Below, one piece after another: positions 33,445 through 41,892 of a DNA stretch of 54,458 bases. The position numbers and the translations under genes are program-made. Within the stretch, counting starts at the first letter, position 1; each line of letters begins with the position of its first letter. This DNA is from Kiritimatiellia bacterium. GTDB lineage: Bacteria; Verrucomicrobiota; Kiritimatiellia; CAIQIC01; Lenti-01. Below the pieces are notes generated by a model that did not search any database, was not told the DNA's origin, and worked only from the letters and a program-made list of their open reading frames with translations. The stretch is taken from contig JAFYAC010000071.1 of NCBI GenBank assembly GCA_017540905.1, forward strand, positions 1-54,458, given 5' to 3'.

Positions 33445-35571
33445 ATGAAACCGGACGAACAACAACTCTCCTTGTTTGGCGACACGCCGCAGCGGGTTCC
33501 CGCGGCGGCGGCGGACTCCCGCGCGCCGCTGGCGGCGCCGGTCGCCGCGCCCAAGCCGCCGCCACCCCCCGCGCCGCCCTCCGATGGCGGCGGCGGGTCC
33601 GGTTCCTCCGACGGCCCCGGCGGCGACACGCCCCTGAAGCGGCTGATGGACGACAACTTCCTCCAGTACGCCTCCTACGTCATCCGCGACCGCGCCATCC
33701 CGGACATCGACGACGGCCTCAAGCCCGTGCAGCGCCGCATCCTCCACACCCTCAACGAGATGGACGACGGCCGCTTCATCAAGGTCGCCAACGTCGTCGG
33801 CCAGACCATGAAGTACCATCCCCACGGCGACGCCTCCATCGGCGACGCCCTGGTCGTGCTGGTCAACCGCGGCTACCTCATCGAAGGCCAGGGCAACTTC
33901 GGCAACATCCACACCGGCGACCGCGCCGCCGCCCCCCGCTACATCGAGTGCCGCCTGACCGACCTGGCGGCCACGCAGCTGTTCAACAAGGACCTGACCG
34001 AATTCGTCCCCTCCTACGACGGCCGCAACAAGGAGCCGGTGGTGCTGCCCTCCAAGCTGCCGCTGCTGCTGATGCTGGGGGCGGACGGCATCGCGGTGGG
34101 GCTCTCGACGTGCATCCTGCCGCACAACTTCACCGAGCTGCTGCAGGCGCAGATCGCGATATTGCAGAAGAAGCCGTTCACGCTGCTGCCGGACTTCCAG
34201 CAAGGCGGGCTGATGGACATCCGCGACTACGACGAAGGCCGCGGCCGCATCCGCCTGCGGGCGGTGGTGGACCAGAAGGACGAATCGACGCTGGTCGTCC
34301 GCGAACTCCCCTACGGCGTGACCACCGAGAGCCTGATCGACTCCATCGAAGACGCGGCCAAGAAAGGCAAGATCAAGATCCGCGGCATCCGCGACTACAC
34401 CTCCGGCCACGTCGAAATCGAGATCGCCCTGCCCAACGACGCCAACATCGCCAAGACCCTCCAGGGGCTGTACGCCTTCACCAAATGCGAAGTCGCCCTC
34501 GCCCTGCATCCCGTCGTCATCCGCGACCGGCGCCCCGTCGAGATGTCCGTCCACGACATCCTCCGGCACAACACCCGCCGCCTCGTCGAACTCCTGCGCA
34601 AGGAACTCCAGATCGAGCGGCACAAGATCGACGAAGCCCTGCAGGCGGCGTCCCTCGTCCGCCTCTTCATCGTCCACCGCATCTACAAGCGCATCGAAGA
34701 ATGCCCCACCGCGGCGGCCGTCCGCCAGGCCGTCCTCGACGGACTCGCCCCCTTCCGCGACCAACTCCGCCGCGACATCACCGCGGCCGACCTCGACATG
34801 CTGCTGGCCATCCCCATCCGGCGCATCTCCCTCTACGACATCAACAAATCCCGCAAGGAAGAAGACAACCTCCTCGCCGACTTCGCCGAAGTCGAAAAAA
34901 ACCTCTCCGACGTCACCGCCTACACCGTCAAATACCTCCGCAACCTCCTCCGCGACTACGCCGGCATGTACCCCCGGCGGACCCGCGTCCAGGCCTTCGA
35001 CACCATCGAGATGCGCGAACTGACCGCCACGCGCCTCGAAATCTACCACGACCCCGAAAAAGGCTACATCGGCCACAAGGACGTCGCGGGCGAGACCCCG
35101 GCCCTCGTCTGCTCCTCCCTCGACAAACTCGTCATCGTGTGGGACGACGGCCGCTACAAAGTCGTCCCGCCGCCCGAAAAACTTTTCGTCGACAAGAACG
35201 TCATCCACCTGGGCATCTACGACCGCGACCGCGTCTACACCATGGTCTACGTCGCCGACCCCATCGCGCACCTGAAACGCTTCCGGCTGGGCGGCGTCAT
35301 CCAGAACAAGGAATACAGCTGCACCCCCGAAGGCGCCTCCAAGATCCTCTTCTTCGCCGACGACGACCCGCCGGTCCTCTACGTCAAATACGCCCCGCGC
35401 AAAGGCCAGCAGATCCACCAGCAGGAATTCCAGACCGCGAAGGCCGCCATCCGCACCCCCAAGACCCGCGGCCTGCAAATGACGACCAAACGCATCACCC
35501 TCGTCACCCCCCAACGCCCCCGCAACTGGGACTCCAAACCCGCCCCCCGCGGCGCCTTCCTCCCCGGCTGA
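33445..35571 (+). CDS. parC: DNA topoisomerase IV/gyrase-type subunit A (ParC-like)
   Basis: 708 residues. It is the breakage-reunion subunit of a type IIA topoisomerase. After a Pro/Gly-rich N-terminal extension (~70 residues), the core begins PLKRLMDDNFLQYASYVIRDRAIPDIDDGLKPVQRRIL. The catalytic Tyr is in GDRAAAPRYIECRL (~166), and the quinolone-region helix is KYHPHGDASIGDALV. The C-terminal third (LEIYHDPEKGYIGHKDV, KLVIVWDDGRYKVVPPPEKLFVDKNVIHLGI) resembles the ParC-type subunit of Bacteroidota rather than GyrA, with no GyrA box. parE is not in the window. ATG 33445 is the first reasonable start; the frame is open to 33139. A palindrome array begins 2 nt after the stop. Confidence 0.9.
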   Translation: MKPDEQQLSLFGDTPQRVPAAAADSRAPLAAPVAAPKPPPPPAPPSDGGGGSGSSDGPGGDTPLKRLMDDNFLQYASYVIRDRAIPDIDDGLKPVQRRILHTLNEMDDGRFIKVANVVGQTMKYHPHGDASIGDALVVLVNRGYLIEGQGNFGNIHTGDRAAAPRYIECRLTDLAATQLFNKDLTEFVPSYDGRNKEPVVLPSKLPLLLMLGADGIAVGLSTCILPHNFTELLQAQIAILQKKPFTLLPDFQQGGLMDIRDYDEGRGRIRLRAVVDQKDESTLVVRELPYGVTTESLIDSIEDAAKKGKIKIRGIRDYTSGHVEIEIALPNDANIAKTLQGLYAFTKCEVALALHPVVIRDRRPVEMSVHDILRHNTRRLVELLRKELQIERHKIDEALQAASLVRLFIVHRIYKRIEECPTAAAVRQAVLDGLAPFRDQLRRDITAADLDMLLAIPIRRISLYDINKSRKEEDNLLADFAEVEKNLSDVTAYTVKYLRNLLRDYAGMYPRRTRVQAFDTIEMRELTATRLEIYHDPEKGYIGHKDVAGETPALVCSSLDKLVIVWDDGRYKVVPPPEKLFVDKNVIHLGIYDRDRVYTMVYVADPIAHLKRFRLGGVIQNKEYSCTPEGASKILFFADDDPPVLYVKYAPRKGQQIHQQEFQTAKAAIRTPKTRGLQMTTKRITLVTPQRPRNWDSKPAPRGAFLPG

Positions 35572-35573
35572 AA

Positions 35574-35675
35574 TTTTCCAATGATTGGAAAATATTTTTC
35601 CAATGGTTGGAAAATTTTGCCTTATTTTTCCAATGATTGGAAAAATTTTTTGGCCGTTTTCCAATGATTGGAAAA
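35574..35675. repeat. Array of four TTTTCCAAT-ATTGGAAAA palindromes
   Basis: Units at 35574-35592, 35596-35614, 35626-35644 and 35657-35675; centres GA, GG, GA and GA. Directly 3' of parC. Confidence 0.95.
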
Positions 35676-35765
35676 AATTTTGTTCTTCGTGGTTTTCAGG
35701 TTCTTCGGGAATTATAGTGGACGGGGAGGATGGCCGAGAGCGTGAAGAGATATTTGGAGCATGGA

Positions 35766-36078
35766 GAGTGCGCGAGCATTTGCCCCCCTCCGAGAGGGGG
35801 GTGCCGCCCGGAGAAAGATGGCTTGTGGATTGCGAGTGTGGAGCGGATGGAAAGGGCGGCGGGGGGAGTACTGCGGGTGGCCGTGGATGCAGGCTTTCGC
35901 ATGTTCCATCTGCGGAGGAATTGATTCTTTTGTTGCGGTGTGAAGTCGTGATTGCCGCGACGGCCGACCGCGGTACTCCCCCCGTCGCCCTTTCCATTCT
36001 CCCGGCAAACACTCTTCACGGACATTTCGCCCGCTGGGCGGCATCCCCCTCCCGGAGGGGGGCGTGCGCTTGCGCACG
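35766..36078. repeat. Large imperfect inverted repeat (~110-nt arms)
   Basis: The left arm contains CCCCCCTCCGAGAGGGGGGT, GCCGCCC, then ATGGAAAGGGCGGCGGGGGG. The right arm, read on the minus strand, contains CCCCCCTCCGGGAGGGGGAT, GCCGCCC, then ATGGAAAGGGCGACGGGGGG. About 90 nt separate them. The arms differ at many positions, so this is an old insertion or two inverted copies of one element. Confidence 0.8.
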
Positions 36079-36137
36079 GTCCGGAATCTTGGCATTTCCG
36101 TCCCAGCGGTCTTCCCGTCCAGCGCTTCCACTGGCGC

Positions 36138-36248
36138 GGTTTAAGGTTTTCTGTAGCTTCTCGGAAGTTTCCCTCCCTCAAGGTCGCGCGGAAGCGCGAC
36201 CCTCCCGTTGCGCTCTCCACGGGGAGGGACGCGCTTCCGCGCGTCCGC
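36138..36248 (+). repeat. Dispersed double-hairpin repeat, copy 1
   Basis: Contains the hairpins GGTCGCGCGGAAGCGCGACC and GGACGCGCTTCCGCGCGTCC, separated by CTCCCGTTGCGCTCTCCACG. Nearly identical, inverted, at 51787-51897; partial copy at 49123-49160. Confidence 0.9.
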
Positions 36249-36580
36249 GAAAGAAAAGACGGAACGGGAACTCCTTTTCGGCAACCTGCCCATCTGCCCA
36301 CGACTGGGGCGCGCGGCCGCGCGCTCCTCCCGCAGGCATTCGCGATATCAAGGATAATACAGGCATTTCGCCCGATTTTCCCGCACGCCGCCCACCATGG
36401 AAATTCCGTCCGCCGCCCCGCATGCAGACGCCATCGCGCCCGTTCGGCGCCCCTCCGCCGCGTCGCTACGGGAGCGGCGCCATGCGGCAAATCGGATTTA
36501 CAAGCGGGGCGGGGGATGGCAGGATGCAAGCGAGGTACGAGAATGGATACACAACGGACGCAACCGGCACGAAAAAAACG

Positions 36581-36609
36581 TTGACGGCGCGGGCCGGGTG
36601 TGAGATATA
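36581..36609 (+). promoter_or_regulatory. recA promoter
   Basis: TTGACG (36581-36586) with GATATA/TATATC-like -10 sequence at 36604-36611 (17-19 nt spacing). The SOS-like palindrome follows immediately. Confidence 0.5.
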
Positions 36610-36611
36610 TC

Positions 36612-36625
36612 TGAACCACGGTTCA
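36612..36625. promoter_or_regulatory. Putative LexA operator (SOS box) of recA
   Basis: Perfect 14-nt palindrome apart from its centre: TGAACCACGGTTCA, i.e. GAAC-N4-GTTC, the form bound by Gram-positive-type LexA. It overlaps the expected transcription start, 26 nt before ATG 36652. Confidence 0.6.
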
Positions 36626-36651
36626 CAAAGGTACCAACAAGGAGACATTCC

Positions 36652-37746
36652 ATGGCCAGCAAGACAACCCCGCCCCCCGCCGCAGCGAGCAAGAAAGACG
36701 CCGCGAAAGGGCTCCCCCCCACCCTCGCCAGCGTCCTCGCGCAAATCCAGAAGGAGTTCGGCGAAGGCTCCATCATGCGCCTCGGCTCCGACGGCGAAGT
36801 CCAGAAGATCGACCACATTCCCACCGGGTCCCTCACCCTCGACATCGCGCTCGGCATCGGCGGCGTCCCCCGCGGCCGCATCATCGAGATCTTCGGCCCC
36901 GAATCCTCCGGCAAGACCACCCTCGTCCTGCACGTCATCGCCGAGGCGCAGAAGCGCGGCGGCCTGTGCGCGTTCATCGACACCGAGCACGCCCTCGACC
37001 CCGTGTACGCCAAGAAGATCGGCGTCGACGTCGACAACCTCCTCGTCTCCCAGCCCAACAGCGGCGAGGAAGCGCTGACCATCGCCGACAAGCTCATCCA
37101 GTCCAACTCGCTGGACGTCATCGTGGTGGACTCCGTGGCCGCGCTCGCGCCGAAGGCCGAGCTCGAAGGCGAAATCGGCGACTCCCACGTCGGCCTGCAG
37201 GCCCGCCTGATGAGCCAGGCGATGCGTAAGATCACCGGCGTCCTCGACAAGTCCAAGACCTGCTGCATCTTCACCAACCAGATCCGCGAGAAGATCGGCG
37301 TGATGTTCGGCAATCCCGAGACGACCCCCGGCGGCCGCGCCCTCAAGTTCTACGCTTCCGTGCGCCTCGACATCCGGCGCGTCTCGACCCTCAAGGGCGG
37401 CGACGGCAAGGTCATCGGCAGCCGCACCCGCGTAAAAGTCGTCAAGAACAAGGTCGCCCCGCCCTTCACCGAGGCGGAGTTCGACATCCTCTACGCCGAA
37501 GGCATCTCCAAGAGCGGCGCCCTGCTCGACGCGGCGCTGGAGGACGGCCTGATCGACAAGCGCGGCTCCTGGCTCTCCTACCAGGGCGAGCAGCTCGGCG
37601 CCGGCCGCGAAGCCGCCCGCGAGAACCTCAACAAGGACCCCGCGCTCTTCGCCAAGATCGCCTCCGCCGTCTACGCCAAGCACGGCATGGAGATGCCGGC
37701 GGACGCGGTGCCCGCGGCCCCCGCCGCGCCGGCCGACGCCGAATAG
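36652..37746 (+). CDS. recA: Recombinase RecA
   Basis: 364 residues. RecA forms the strand-exchange filament and triggers LexA cleavage. Walker [10 protein letters not shown] (~83-91), the Walker B-type hydrophobic strand [14 protein letters not shown]1/L2 loop regions ([55 protein letters not shown]) are all canonical. A short Pro/Ala/Lys-rich N-terminal extension (~20 residues) and an Ala/Pro tail are present. ATG 36652 has AAGGAGA 6-7 nt upstream. Regulated, by inference, through the GAAC-N4-GTTC operator. The site-2 protease gene follows after 6 nt, so it may be induced with recA. Confidence 0.98.
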   Translation: MASKTTPPPAAASKKDAAKGLPPTLASVLAQIQKEFGEGSIMRLGSDGEVQKIDHIPTGSLTLDIALGIGGVPRGRIIEIFGPESSGKTTLVLHVIAEAQKRGGLCAFIDTEHALDPVYAKKIGVDVDNLLVSQPNSGEEALTIADKLIQSNSLDVIVVDSVAALAPKAELEGEIGDSHVGLQARLMSQAMRKITGVLDKSKTCCIFTNQIREKIGVMFGNPETTPGGRALKFYASVRLDIRRVSTLKGGDGKVIGSRTRVKVVKNKVAPPFTEAEFDILYAEGISKSGALLDAALEDGLIDKRGSWLSYQGEQLGAGREAARENLNKDPALFAKIASAVYAKHGMEMPADAVPAAPAAPADAE

Positions 37747-37752
37747 CGCGCG

Positions 37753-38460
37753 ATGCGCGCGTGGTCCATCGGGCGGATTGCGGGCATTCCGGTCCGCCTG
37801 CATGGCTCGCTCCTGCTCTTCCTGCCCCTGCTCGCCTGGTCGTTCGTGCCGCTGGGCACGGGGTGGGTCGGCGTTTCGTGGGGATGCGTGTACGCCGTCG
37901 CCCTCTTCGCCTGCATCGTCCTCCACGAACTCGGGCACTCGCTCGTCGCCCGCCGCCAGGGCTCGGTCATCGTCGACATCCTGCTCCTCCCCATCGGCGG
38001 CATGGCGCGGATCGTCGGAATGTCGCCCCGTCCGCGCGACGAATTCGCCGTCGCCGCCGCGGGCCCCGCGGTATCCCTGGTTCTCGGCGGAGCGGGTTGG
38101 CTTGCCGCCCCGTACCTGTTCGGCTTCAACCCGTGGCTCGGCATCGTCGCGGATTCCCTCGGCCGGATGAACCTCTGGCTGGGCCTGTTCAACCTCATTC
38201 CGGCCTACCCGATGGACGGCGGCCGCGTCTTCCGCGCCCTCCTCTCGCCGCGGCTGGGCCCGGTCCGCGCCACGCGCATCGCCGCGAACGTCGCGCGGGT
38301 CGTCGCGGTCCTCTTCGCCGTCCGCGCCGTATGGCCATGGTTCCATGGCGGCCAGGTCCGCATCTTCCTCCTGCTCATCGCCCTCTTCGTCTGGCAGTCC
38401 GCCGCCGCCGAACTCCGCCGTACCGGAGCCGCCGCATCCCCGCCGCCGCCCTTTCCCTGA
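37753..38460 (+). CDS. Site-2 protease family (M50) membrane metallopeptidase
   Basis: 235 residues with about six membrane segments. The zinc motif HELGH (58-62) lies in a helix (CIVLHELGHSLVARRQG) and the third ligand motif in NLIPAYPMDGGRVFRALL (~153). The order and size match the SpoIVFB-like branch without PDZ. LPIGGMARI and the opening GRIAGIPVRLHGSLLLF are also typical of that branch. Such proteases cleave regulators within the membrane; no substrate is evident nearby. The start lies 6 nt after recA, suggesting cotranscription. Confidence 0.9.
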   Translation: MRAWSIGRIAGIPVRLHGSLLLFLPLLAWSFVPLGTGWVGVSWGCVYAVALFACIVLHELGHSLVARRQGSVIVDILLLPIGGMARIVGMSPRPRDEFAVAAAGPAVSLVLGGAGWLAAPYLFGFNPWLGIVADSLGRMNLWLGLFNLIPAYPMDGGRVFRALLSPRLGPVRATRIAANVARVVAVLFAVRAVWPWFHGGQVRIFLLLIALFVWQSAAAELRRTGAAASPPPPFP

Positions 38461-38506
38461 CGCGCGCGCTTGCCTTTTGGCCCGGGGGAGGGCATATAGT
38501 GGAAGC

Positions 38507-39805
38507 ATGAAATCATTTTTCGGGCAACTCAAGGCGGCATGGGAACGTCGGGCTTTCCTGCGGTGGGCCGTCGGCTTGGTTGCGGGGTGGTTCGTGCTGT
38601 GCGAGTCGTCGTCGGGAGTGACCGACGCCATCGGCGGCCTGGCGGGGCTCTGGGCTTTGTGGCATTGGCGGAAGACGTGGGCGTGCTGGCGGAATCCGGT
38701 GGGGTTGTGCTTCGGGCTGGGGGTGTTGTGGGCCGTGGCGTCGGCATGCTGGTCGATGGATCCGCAGGGGGCGTGGCGCGACGTCGCGAAATCGGTGACG
38801 CTGGCGCTGGGGGTATTCGGCCTGCCGGCGGCGCTGGGCGGACGGGGGCGGTCCCGGACGGTGCTGGCCTGCTCGGCGGGGCTGCTGACGGTTCGGCTGG
38901 CGGCCGACCTGGTTCGGCTGGCGGCGGAGCTGGGGGTGGGGAAGGCGTTGCTGGCCGGGGCGCGCTACAAGCACCCGTACCTCTTCACCCACCCGAACGT
39001 TTCGTGCATGATGGCGGGCTTCTCGGCGCTGGCGCTGGCGGCGCTGGCGGTGGGCGGCGTGCGGGGGCGCTGGCGGCGCGCGGCGCTGGCGGCGGGGCTG
39101 GCGGTGGATTTGGGTTACCTCGTGGTGATGGGCTCGCGCGGGCCGCAGATCGTGTTCGCGGCGGCCGTGCTGGCGTATCCGCTGCTGGTGCTGCCGGGCT
39201 GGAAGGCGCGGCTGGCGGCGGCGCTGGCGGTCGCGGCGGCGGGCGCGGGGCTGTGGCTGGGGGCGGTGCGGATCAATCCGCGGCTGGGGGACGCGACGAT
39301 GGACGGCTTCAACGGCCGGGACACCGTGTGGCGGTACGTGGTGAAGCTGTACCCGGAGCACCCGGTGCGGGGCTTTGGCTACGGCAAGCACTCTTTCGAC
39401 AAGGTGGCCTACCACGACCACTCGCGCAGGCCGCTGCCGTACCGGCCCACGTACTATCCGCACGCCCACAGCTACTGGCTGATGCTGGCGTTCCAGGGCG
39501 GCGGCGTGGCCGTGGTTCTGTGGGGGGGCGGCTGGCTGGCGTTGCTGGGCGGGCTGGCGCGCGCGCTGCGCCGGGCCGGTAAGGGGGCGGCCGGGGCCCC
39601 GTGGCGGCGGCAACTGGCGGCCCGCTCGGTGCCAGCCTTCTTCCTGGCCGCCGTGGGGATGGTTCTCCTGTACGGCACGGGCGACTATCCCGACAACCTG
39701 GTGCGCGAGGTCCAGTTTGCGCTGCCCGCCCTCGCCCTGGCCTGGGCCTGGCCGCCGCGCGGAGACGTGGAGGACGGAGGCTCCCGCCCGGAGGGCGCGC
39801 CGTGA
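38507..39805 (+). CDS. O-antigen ligase/polymerase-like membrane protein (Wzy_C-type)
   Basis: 432 residues, about ten membrane helices. It has the O-antigen ligase pattern: a large periplasmic loop containing the conserved Arg and His regions (DGFNGRDTVWRYVVKLYPEHPVRGFGYGKHSF, then YPHAHSYWLMLAFQGG). WaaL-type enzymes join O-polysaccharide to lipid A-core; related proteins polymerise or ligate glycans to proteins. ATG 38507 gives MKSFFGQLKAAW. The gene uses G-ending codons heavily (GCG, CTG, GGG), unlike the C-ending usage of its neighbours. It overlaps the GT2 gene by 4 nt (GTGA). Confidence 0.8.
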   Translation: MKSFFGQLKAAWERRAFLRWAVGLVAGWFVLCESSSGVTDAIGGLAGLWALWHWRKTWACWRNPVGLCFGLGVLWAVASACWSMDPQGAWRDVAKSVTLALGVFGLPAALGGRGRSRTVLACSAGLLTVRLAADLVRLAAELGVGKALLAGARYKHPYLFTHPNVSCMMAGFSALALAALAVGGVRGRWRRAALAAGLAVDLGYLVVMGSRGPQIVFAAAVLAYPLLVLPGWKARLAAALAVAAAGAGLWLGAVRINPRLGDATMDGFNGRDTVWRYVVKLYPEHPVRGFGYGKHSFDKVAYHDHSRRPLPYRPTYYPHAHSYWLMLAFQGGGVAVVLWGGGWLALLGGLARALRRAGKGAAGAPWRRQLAARSVPAFFLAAVGMVLLYGTGDYPDNLVREVQFALPALALAWAWPPRGDVEDGGSRPEGAP

Positions 39806-40623
39806 AAATCACCGTCGTCACCACCCTCTACAACCGACCCGCCCACCTGCGCCTGATGCTGGCGGCCCTCGCCGGGCAGACGCGCCGTCCCGACGAAGTG
39901 GTGGTGGCCGACGACGGGTCCGACGACGCCACCGCCGACGCCCTCCGCGCCCTGGCCGCCGCCTCGCCGATCCCCTGCACCGTCGTGCGGCAGGAAAAGG
40001 ACGGCTACCGCCTTGCCGCCGCCCGCAACCTCGCCATACGCGCCGCCACCGGCGACTACCTGGTTTTCGCCGACTGCGACATCGCGCTCCTGCCCGACGC
40101 CGTCGCCGCCCATGCCGCCCTGGCCGCGCCCGGACGCATCCTCTGCGGCAACCGCGCCCTGCTCGGCGAGGAAGCCACCGCCCGCCTCTTCGCCGCCGAC
40201 CCCGCCCCATCCCCCGCCGACTGGGAAGCGGCCTGGCGCGACGCCGACGCCACCGAACTGCGCACCGCGCAGGCCCTGTTCCTGCGGAACGCCGCCCTTC
40301 GCCGCTGGCACCTCGCACGGCCGCACAAGCCCAAGGTCATCGGGTGCCACTTCTCGCTCTTCCTCGACGACGTGCGGCGGGTCAACGGCTTCGACGAGAA
40401 CTTCGTCGGCTGGGGCTACGAGGACGACGACTTCGCCCGGCGCCTCTACAAGGCCGGTGTCCGTCCCGCCAGCGCCATCCTCGCGGCCCGCGCCCTCCAC
40501 CTGTGGCATCCCTCCCTGGCCCCGCAGCGGCTCCAGCGCCACCGCGACCGCCCCAACCGCGCCTACTTCCGCCGCTGGCGCGTCCCCGCCTTCTGCGCCA
40601 ACGGCCTCGTGAAACGACCGTGA
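39802..40623 (+). CDS. Glycosyltransferase family 2
   Basis: 273 residues from GTG 39802, overlapping the ligase stop. GT-A fold: MKITVVTTLYNRPAHLRLML, then VVVADDGSDDAT, LAAARNLAIRAATGDYLVFADCDI (DxD-type metal site). A C-terminal galactosyltransferase-like motif VNGFDENFVGWGYEDDDFARRLYKAG is typical of chondroitin-synthase-type GT2 enzymes. Together with the ligase it suggests a small surface-glycan operon. Donor and acceptor are unknown. It overlaps rlmL by 4 nt. Confidence 0.88.
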   Translation: MKITVVTTLYNRPAHLRLMLAALAGQTRRPDEVVVADDGSDDATADALRALAAASPIPCTVVRQEKDGYRLAAARNLAIRAATGDYLVFADCDIALLPDAVAAHAALAAPGRILCGNRALLGEEATARLFAADPAPSPADWEAAWRDADATELRTAQALFLRNAALRRWHLARPHKPKVIGCHFSLFLDDVRRVNGFDENFVGWGYEDDDFARRLYKAGVRPASAILAARALHLWHPSLAPQRLQRHRDRPNRAYFRRWRVPAFCANGLVKRP

Positions 40624-41813
40624 ACTGGACCGAACCCACCACCCTCACCGTCACCTGCGGACGCGGCTGCACCGGCGCCCTACGCCGCGAACTCGCCGCC
40701 CTCGGGCATCCCGAAGCCCGAGACTTCACCCCCACCGCCCTCGGCATCGAAGGTGACCTGCGCGAAGCCCTCAAGCTCAACCTCTGGCTCCGCACCGCCA
40801 ACCGCGTCCTCTTCGAGGTCGCCGCCTTCCGTGCCCGCACCCCCGACGAACTCTACGCCGCCGCAACTGGCCTGCCCTGGGAAGAGTGGATCGCCCCCGG
40901 GTCCCCCTTCCACCTCCACGGCGACGCCGAAGCCCCCGGACTCCGCGACCCGCGCTTCGCCCTCCTCCGCTGCAAGGACGCCATCGCCGACCGCTTCGTC
41001 CGCAAAACCGGCGCCCGCCCCGACTCCCAGTCTAACCCCGAAGGCGCCGCCTGCATCGCTCTGCACTGGCGCGACGGCGTGGCGCGGATGCATCTCGACA
41101 CCAGCGGCGTCCCCCTCTCCCGGCGCGGCTACCGCCTCCGCCCGTGGATCGCCCCCCTCCGCGAAAACCTCGCCGCGGCCATCCTCCTCGAATCCGGGTG
41201 GGACCCCGCCGAAGAAGCCTTCGCCGGCCCCATGTGCGGCAGCGGGACCCTCGCCATCGAGGCCGCGTGGTTCGCCTTGCGCCGCGCACCCGGACTCCAC
41301 CGCGAGCATTACGCCTTCCAGCATCTCCGCGACTGGCCCGCCGCCGACTGGCGCGGACTCCTCGAAGCCGCGCGCCGCCGCTGCCTCCCCATGCCGGCGG
41401 TTCCCATCCACGCCAGCGACCTCGATCCGCGCGCCGTCGAAATCGCGCGCGACAACGCCGACCGTGCCGGCGTCGCCCGCTGGATCCGCTTCGCCGCCGC
41501 CGACTTCCGCCGCGCGCCCCTTCCCGCCGCCCCCGCGTTCATCGCCATGAACCCCGAGTACGGCGAGCGCATGGGCCTCGAAGAAAAGCTCGCCCCCCTC
41601 TACGCCGCCATCGGCGACGATCTCAAGCGCCGCTGCGCCGGAATGCGCGCGGCCATCTTCACGGGCAACCCGGACCTGGCCAAACGCATCGGCCTGCGCC
41701 CATCCCGCCGCATCCCGATGTGGAACGGCCCCATCGAGTGCCGCCTCCTCCTCTACGACCTCTACGCCGGCACCCGCGATCCCCGCCTTCTCCGCAAGCA
41801 CGCCGCCCCCTGA
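40620..41813 (+). CDS. rlmL: 23S rRNA (guanine-N2)-methyltransferase, RlmL-type with THUMP domain
   Basis: 397 residues from GTG 40620 (GTGA overlap). The N-terminal ~150 residues are a THUMP RNA-binding domain (LTVTCGRGCTGALRRELAALG...; ALHWRDGVARMHLDTSGVPLSRRGYR). Then comes a Rossmann methyltransferase: LRENLAAAILLESGWDPAEEAFAGPMCGSGTLAIEAAW (SAM site) and IHASDLDPRAVEIARDNADRAG. The catalytic motif, normally NPPY in this family, reads MNPEYGERMG (~310). The C-terminal RlmK half found in enterobacterial RlmKL is absent. It methylates G2445-equivalent rRNA by family inference. Confidence 0.88.
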   Translation: MNWTEPTTLTVTCGRGCTGALRRELAALGHPEARDFTPTALGIEGDLREALKLNLWLRTANRVLFEVAAFRARTPDELYAAATGLPWEEWIAPGSPFHLHGDAEAPGLRDPRFALLRCKDAIADRFVRKTGARPDSQSNPEGAACIALHWRDGVARMHLDTSGVPLSRRGYRLRPWIAPLRENLAAAILLESGWDPAEEAFAGPMCGSGTLAIEAAWFALRRAPGLHREHYAFQHLRDWPAADWRGLLEAARRRCLPMPAVPIHASDLDPRAVEIARDNADRAGVARWIRFAAADFRRAPLPAAPAFIAMNPEYGERMGLEEKLAPLYAAIGDDLKRRCAGMRAAIFTGNPDLAKRIGLRPSRRIPMWNGPIECRLLLYDLYAGTRDPRLLRKHAAP

Positions 41814-41892
41814 CCCCGCCCCCCCCTTCCCTCCTCCTCCGCCCCCTCTTCCCCATTCAACGAGATTACAGAAAAATATAGGAGTTCCCCCC

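Larger units (their letters stand above)
35572..36651. other. 1.1-kb non-coding region between parC and recA, made of repeats
   Basis: No credible gene; the long frames here are shadows. In order: the palindrome array (35574-35675), a large diverged inverted repeat (arms ~35766-35876 and ~35968-36078), a double-hairpin dispersed repeat (36138-36248) also found inverted at 51787-51897, unremarkable DNA 36250-36570, then the recA promoter and SOS-like operator. Confidence 0.8.

Noticed and set aside
35574-35675. Ordinary intrinsic terminator of parC
   Set aside because: Each unit is a short AT-rich palindrome repeated four times without a dominant GC stem and T-run; termination is possible but cannot be claimed.
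33328-36012. 894-codon minus-strand frame
   Set aside because: Antisense shadow of parC extended through the palindrome array; composition is Val/Asp/Gly/Glu filler and parC is unambiguous.
35585-37078. 497-codon plus-strand frame starting in the palindrome array
   Set aside because: It runs through repeats and then out of frame across recA; the N-terminus is only repeat-encoded FPMVGK/FSNDWK text.
36466-38631. 721-codon minus-strand frame
   Set aside because: Antisense of recA and the site-2 protease gene; no plausible protein sequence.
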